Source: Bacteroidales bacterium (GTDB taxonomy: Bacteria; Bacteroidota; Bacteroidia; Bacteroidales; JAAUTT01). Taken from it: a stretch of DNA of 8,991 nucleotides. Positions 7,807 to 8,991 of this stretch are shown here, piece by piece (the stretch's first letter is position 1; each line of letters starts with the position of its first letter). Both the position numbers and the translations under genes were made by a program. The stretch lies in contig JAAUTT010000127.1 of the NCBI GenBank assembly GCA_012031335.1, positions 1-8,991 on the forward strand, read 5' to 3'. Below the pieces are notes generated by a model. It was not told where the DNA came from and did no database searches. It saw nothing but the letters and a program-made list of their open reading frames with translations.

Positions 7807-8991
7807 ATTGCAAATTACATTCCCGATGCAATTGACGATTTTGTTGTGGTGAACGAAGATAACAATGTTTCGACCAATGTAACCAATAACGATACCGGGT
7901 TAGGCGATGGGGGCATAACAGTAAATGTAACCTCCGGACCCGCGCATGGCAATGTACTGGTAAGTGGAAGCATTGTCAGTTATACCCCTGATCCAAACTA
8001 TCATGGCTCCGACTCTTATACATACCGTGTCTGTGATACAGACAATGAATGCGATGTTGCAACAGTAAATATTACCGTAAACAGTGTTGATGATACTCCG
8101 ATTGCAATTGCTGATGCCTTATCGTTAAATGAAGATGCCTCGGCCTCGCTCAATGTCACTGCCAACGATAATGGATTGGGCGATGGTGGGCTGACCGTTA
8201 CTATTTTAAGTAGCCCCTCCCACGGCAGTGTCTCTATCAGCGGAACATCGGTAACATACACACCTGTGGCCAATTATAGTGGTACCGACACATATACTTA
8301 TCGCGTTTGCGATTCTGATAATGATTGCTCCGGTGCATCAGTAGCCATAACCATCAACAGTGTCAACGATTCGCCGGTTGCGGTGGCCGACAATATAAGT
8401 GTTAACGAAGATGGCAGTGCAGGTATTAATGTAACAACGAACGACACCGGATTAGGTGATGGAGGACTCACAGTTACAATTACAGCCGATGCATCTCATG
8501 GAACTACATCAGTCGCTGGCTCCACCGTTACTTACACACCTGCTGCCAACTATCACGGAAACGACAATTTCACCTATCGTATTTGCGATGGAGACGGCGA
8601 TTGCTCCTCTTCAACAGTGGCGGTAACTGTAAGCAGTGTAAACGATCTGCCTCTTGCAACAGCCGATAACATTACAGTAAATGAAGATGGGAATACCATA
8701 ACCAATGTAACAGCGAACGACAATGGTTTGGGAGACGGAAATCTGACATTATCCGTCACAACGGGTCCTGCCCATGGTTCAGTTTCCATTTCGGGTACAT
8801 CGGTTACCTATACTCCAAACCCCGACTATTATGGTCCGGATAGCTATGTGTACCGGATTTGCGATGGAGAAAGCGACTGTTCATCGGCAACAGTTAATGT
8901 TACTGTTAACAGTATTGATGACATTCCGGTTGCAGGAAACGAAAATCTTTCACTTACCGAGGATGGAAATATCACAGCCAACCTAATAACT
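5191..8991 (+). CDS. Giant protein fragment 3: Calx-beta and cadherin-like arrays, 3' end beyond window
   Basis: This frame is open from after the TAA at 5143-5145 to the window edge. I read every codon from 5221 to 8991 and found no stop. The ATG at 5191 is the first methionine in the frame but is not a real start: codons before about 5211 are out of the native frame, and genuine coding begins with (AA)NFSFTVSLSE at the A6 run. The protein has the rest of Calx-beta repeat 1, then repeats 2-8, then a short NYI linker and a cadherin-like array. It contains no cysteine between 5221 and 8031, then two per cadherin-like repeat. Composition is rich in Thr, Asn, Asp, Ser and Gly, as expected for calcium-stabilised extracellular rods. 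The end of the protein, where a T9SS targeting domain would be expected, lies outside the window. Confidence 0.87.
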   Translation, partial: MRVMQAPKNFSFTVSLSETLGSNITIDYASSDGSAATTDNDYVSTSGTLTIPAGSLSGTIQVTVNGDSKFETNETFDVVISNPSSGNIIDNTGTGTITNDDTTPVLTIYDTSGNEGTDLSFTVSLNNTSYQTITVNYQSNDGIATVADNDYTAIPLSTLTFLPGDISKTITINSTADTKYESNETLTIKLSGISNATFGDDTGTGTINNEDALPAISINNVAADEGNGISFAITLDHASYQNLTVDYMTTDVNATTADNDYTGISTSTLTFAAGETSKNITVNTTSDTKYETDETFELKLSNPINATIADNTGTGTITNDDPQPVITINDVTTAEGSALAFTVSLSRPSYQDITVNYATADGSATAADADFTAIASTSLTFLAGETSKTITVNTTTDTKFELDEDFQIKLSGAVNATITDDTGIGTITNNDTQPAISINNTLADEGNNLTFTVSLNHASYQTITVNYSTTDGTAKTSDNDYTGIGSTTLTFLPGEINKSITVITTTDNKFETDETLDISLSGALNASLNNTTGTGTITNEDSQPSISINNVTANEGNSLNFTVSLNHASYQTIAVNYATANGTATTSDNDYIAIASTTLTFLSGETSKTVTVSTTTDNKYEQNETLDVNLSGETNATLAIAKGVGTISNNDNLPEISISDNSVPEGSNLSFSVTLSNPSDQIITVDYSTSNGTATDTDNDYTAIASTTLTFAASETNKTITVLTTGDTKYEQGEYMQVDLTNPVNATIGSGSATGTILNNDGLPQVVLSLSSLSFSENAGSASVIATLNRTSYQNVLISLTFNGTAGNTTDFTVASTTITVPAGSTSASATITAIEDAIVEGNETIIIDISGVTNGSENGTQQVTATILDNDIANYIPDAIDDFVVVNEDNNVSTNVTNNDTGLGDGGITVNVTSGPAHGNVLVSGSIVSYTPDPNYHGSDSYTYRVCDTDNECDVATVNITVNSVDDTPIAIADALSLNEDASASLNVTANDNGLGDGGLTVTILSSPSHGSVSISGTSVTYTPVANYSGTDTYTYRVCDSDNDCSGASVAITINSVNDSPVAVADNISVNEDGSAGINVTTNDTGLGDGGLTVTITADASHGTTSVAGSTVTYTPAANYHGNDNFTYRICDGDGDCSSSTVAVTVSSVNDLPLATADNITVNEDGNTITNVTANDNGLGDGNLTLSVTTGPAHGSVSISGTSVTYTPNPDYYGPDSYVYRICDGESDCSSATVNVTVNSIDDIPVAGNENLSLTEDGNITANLIT
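5211..5216 (+). other. Frameshift site 2 of the giant gene (A6 run)
   Basis: With six A's the frame reads GTKKLFLYGKL and is soon stopped. With five A's it reads GTKNFSFTVSLSE, the usual opening of a Calx-beta repeat and parallel to LSFTVSL and LTFTVSL in later repeats. The canonical motif pinpoints the extra base to this run rather than to the adjoining T4. Confidence 0.85.
7822..8991 (+). repeat. Array of cadherin-like (Big/VCBS-type) repeats with C-x5-C pair
   Basis: Four complete units start at 7822, 8098, 8374 and 8650, each exactly 276 bases (92 residues); a fifth starts at 8926 and is cut by the window. Each complete unit runs P-x-A-x-A/D-D, then NED, NVTxNDxGLGDGxxT, a HG turn (PAHGN, PSHGS, ASHGT, PAHGS), a VxYTPxxNYxG strand, YTYRxCDxDxDC and a closing VNxVND-like strand. 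This pattern matches tandem cadherin-like/Ig-like repeats with YTPxxxYxGxDxFxY signatures. The cysteines sit at 8032/8050, 8308/8326, 8584/8602 and 8860/8878, in perfect register. The acidic loop between them suggests metal binding, and the pair may form a disulfide outside the cell; both are inferences. Confidence 0.85.

Larger units (their letters stand above)
2278..8991 (+). pseudogene. Giant secreted repeat protein, whole visible gene (two frameshifts, 3' end beyond window)
   Basis: This entry joins the three open frames 2278-2940, 2943-5210 and 5211-8991 into one gene. Adding one T at 2940-2943 and removing one A at 5211-5216 gives an uninterrupted 2238-residue partial protein. The order is: signal peptide (1-32), N-terminal module (33-303), Ig-like region with a cysteine-containing segment (304-962), eight Calx-beta repeats (about 963-1843), and a cadherin-like array (1849 to the edge). 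Such proteins in Bacteroidota are usually exported by Sec and then T9SS, and act as surface adhesins or matrix proteins; that role is inferred from architecture. The missing 3' end should carry a T9SS sorting or gliding-motility-type C-terminal domain. It is labelled pseudogene only because the frame is broken as given. Both breaks are single-base changes in homopolymers and the rest shows no decay, so the native gene may well be intact. Start alternatives are ATG 2278 and ATG 2302; the second gives a shorter signal peptide. Confidence 0.8.

Noticed and set aside
2945..8789. Many minus-strand open frames of about 65-100 codons opposite the giant gene (for example 6760-7056, 6960-7241, 8016-8273)
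   Set aside because: They recur at similar phases of each repeat, have Val/Ser-rich low-complexity translations and lack start signals. They are antisense shadows of a Thr/Asn/Gly-rich repeat protein.
5163..8991. CRISPR-like or mobile-element repeats
   Set aside because: The 330- and 276-base periodicities are in-frame protein domain repeats with continuous coding and no spacers, transposase or terminal inverted repeats.

Overview
The window looks like chromosomal DNA of a member of the Bacteroidota, probably a free-living lineage with a type IX secretion system (T9SS), possibly from the Bacteroidales/Marinilabiliales side. The reasons are low-to-moderate GC, no clear Shine-Dalgarno sequences in front of the genes, a TPR lipoprotein-sized export protein of a type common in the phylum, and one enormous repeat-built exoprotein whose N-terminal module and Calx-beta/cadherin-like arrays resemble Bacteroidota surface proteins. 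The organism cannot be named from this sequence.

Layout. (1) 1-825, minus strand: the N-terminal 275 residues of a secreted tetratricopeptide-repeat protein that runs off the left edge. (2) 826-1023: an AT-rich divergent intergenic region. (3) 1024-2062, plus strand: a membrane-anchored classical short-chain dehydrogenase/reductase (SDR), split by a one-base frameshift at an A4 run (1849-1852) that detaches the last 69 residues. (4) 2063-2277: an AT-rich gap with nothing identifiable. (5) 2278-8991, plus strand: one giant secreted protein gene that runs off the right edge. It is broken into three open frames by two one-base homopolymer shifts (T4 at 2940-2943, A6 at 5211-5216). The last frame stays open for about 3.8 kb to the window end.

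With the two shifts compensated, the visible part of the giant protein is 2238 residues: a signal peptide; a roughly 270-residue N-terminal module with a Ca-binding-like DPNGDG loop; about six immunoglobulin-like or similar beta-sandwich domains plus one cysteine-containing segment; eight Calx-beta repeats (six of them exactly 110 residues / 330 bp long); and four complete plus one partial cadherin-like/Big-type repeats of exactly 92 residues / 276 bp, each complete one with a C-x5-C pair. No C-terminal sorting domain is seen because the gene is truncated by the window.

The three genes do not form an obvious pathway. The most useful points are that there is really one giant gene and one SDR gene where a naive reading gives five open frames, that all three breaks lie in short homopolymers (suggesting either read errors or recent mutations), and that the repeat arrays have strict length periodicity. 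I did not find a convincing new biological system.
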